From positions 124,001 through 188,000 of the forward strand of contig NZ_SNYO01000010.1 in the NCBI RefSeq assembly GCF_004363095.1: a stretch of DNA of 64,000 bases. Reading direction: 5' to 3'. Shown here one piece after another: positions 63,530 through 64,000 of this stretch. This stretch comes from Actinomycetospora succinea (GTDB lineage Bacteria; Actinomycetota; Actinomycetes; Mycobacteriales; Pseudonocardiaceae). Every line of letters begins with the position of its first letter. Position 1 is the first letter of the stretch. The position numbers and the translations under genes are program-made. The notes below the pieces were generated by a model. It was not told the DNA's origin and ran no database searches. It was given only the letters and a program-made list of their open reading frames with translations.

Positions 63530-64000
63530 GCCCCACCGGCAGCTACCTGGAGATCGACGGACGCCCCGCGCTGCGCTTCGTCCGCGAGTACGACCACCCC
63601 GCCGACCGCGTGTTCACGCTGCTCACCGACCCCGGCGAGCTCCGGCACTGGTTCCCGGCGACGGTCGCGCCGGAGGCGTGGACCCCGGGCGCCGCGATCG
63701 TCTACTCCTTCGAGGCGGACGGCGACGGCGGGACGGGTGAGGTCCTGGCCCACGAGCCGCCGCACCGGGTCGGGTTCTCGTGGGACGGCGAGCAGCTCTG
63801 GTTCGAGGTCGAGACGCTGCGCGACGGCCGGACCCGGCTGACGTTCACCCACCTCATGGACGAGCGCGACGGCGCCTCCCGCAACGCCGCCGGCTGGGAC
63901 CTCTGCCTCGACGCCCTCGACGCGGCCCTCGCCGGCACGCCCGGCGGGGCGCCGGGCGGCCGCACCCCCGCCTGGGAGGAGCTCTACGAGGCCTACGTCG
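63526..64000 (+). CDS. AHSA1/SRPBCC-domain protein, partial (continues past the window)
   Basis: The N-terminal 158 residues of a START-like SRPBCC protein: RFVREYDHPADRVFTLLTDP, ELRHWFPATVAPEAWTPG, VGFSWDGEQLWFEVETL and TRLTFTHLMDERDGASRNA. The reading frame is open at base 64000, so the C-terminus is missing. GTG at 63526 overlaps the ArsR stop and has ACAGGAGGAC upstream, so the two form a coupled pair. The hydrophobic cavity fold binds lipids or aromatic ligands. Confidence 0.88.
   Translation, partial: MSPTGSYLEIDGRPALRFVREYDHPADRVFTLLTDPGELRHWFPATVAPEAWTPGAAIVYSFEADGDGGTGEVLAHEPPHRVGFSWDGEQLWFEVETLRDGRTRLTFTHLMDERDGASRNAAGWDLCLDALDAALAGTPGGAPGGRTPAWEELYEAYV

Overview
The window is a chromosomal segment of a very G+C-rich actinobacterium. 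The markers are a WhiB-family iron-sulfur regulator, an ANTAR-type PdtaR response regulator near polA, frequent GTG starts, 4-bp ATGA/GTGA gene overlaps, and a PolA whose proofreading site has decayed. The gene mix (many acyl-CoA enzymes, SnoaL-like proteins, aromatic catabolism) suits the Pseudonocardiales, but that placement is an inference. No insertion sequence, prophage, CRISPR array or rRNA was seen. No stretch longer than 300 bases lacks a gene; the longest gaps are 37027-37285 and 11944-12184.

Region by region. 1-4.4 kb: a SnoaL-like protein, a membrane protein, polA and a hotdog thioesterase. 4.4-11.1 kb: a complete branched-chain-amino-acid-type (HAAT) ABC importer, livF-livG-livM-livH in overlapping order, with two lipoprotein binding proteins upstream. 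11.3-15.2 kb: pdtaR, a tRNA with anticodon CAA, a rhomboid-like protein overlapping a membrane diguanylate cyclase, and an HxlR regulator. 15.2-24.3 kb: lon, a previously easy-to-miss 52-residue ORF, SnoaL, OsmC, WhiB, a lipase-like hydrolase, a MaoC dehydratase, an SDR, an MFS exporter, and an SDR/enoyl-CoA hydratase pair behind an 18-bp perfect palindrome. 24.4-30.9 kb: a DUF262-like chimera, an epimerase bracketed by inverted repeats, a VOC protein, a class III cyclase, and a divergent ArsR / nicotianamine-synthase-like operon that also encodes a secreted dioxygenase-like protein and a bis-haem membrane reductase-like protein. 30.9-50.2 kb: a single-chain 1887-residue acyl-CoA carboxylase, three acyl-CoA or VOC enzymes, a two-component system, an FMN alpha-hydroxy-acid oxidase and a large LuxR (LAL) regulator.

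50.2-63.1 kb is the highlight: a bacterial microcompartment (BMC) locus for aromatic catabolism. A ten-gene minus-strand operon, translationally coupled almost throughout, encodes a two-subunit LigB-type extradiol dioxygenase, two BMC hexamer shell proteins, one BMC pentamer vertex protein, a split PEP-synthase-like dikinase (ATP-binding subunit plus swivelling-His subunit), a HAD phosphatase, a RidA-family deaminase and an alpha/beta hydrolase. Divergently, an IclR regulator is followed by acylating acetaldehyde dehydrogenase, 4-hydroxy-2-oxovalerate aldolase, a 4-oxalocrotonate-tautomerase-like enzyme, an AraC regulator and a P450. The reading is ring cleavage of an aminophenol or catechol, deamination, tautomerisation, aldol cleavage to pyruvate plus acetaldehyde, and oxidation of the acetaldehyde to acetyl-CoA, with volatile or reactive aldehydes held in a shell. 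As I recall, 2-aminophenol/catechol BMCs (ARO type) have been reported in actinobacteria, so the class is not wholly new. The phenol-phosphorylating dikinase module coupled to it, and a possible encapsulation tail on that kinase, are the parts I would treat as potentially undescribed. The window ends inside an AHSA1/SRPBCC gene paired with an ArsR regulator.
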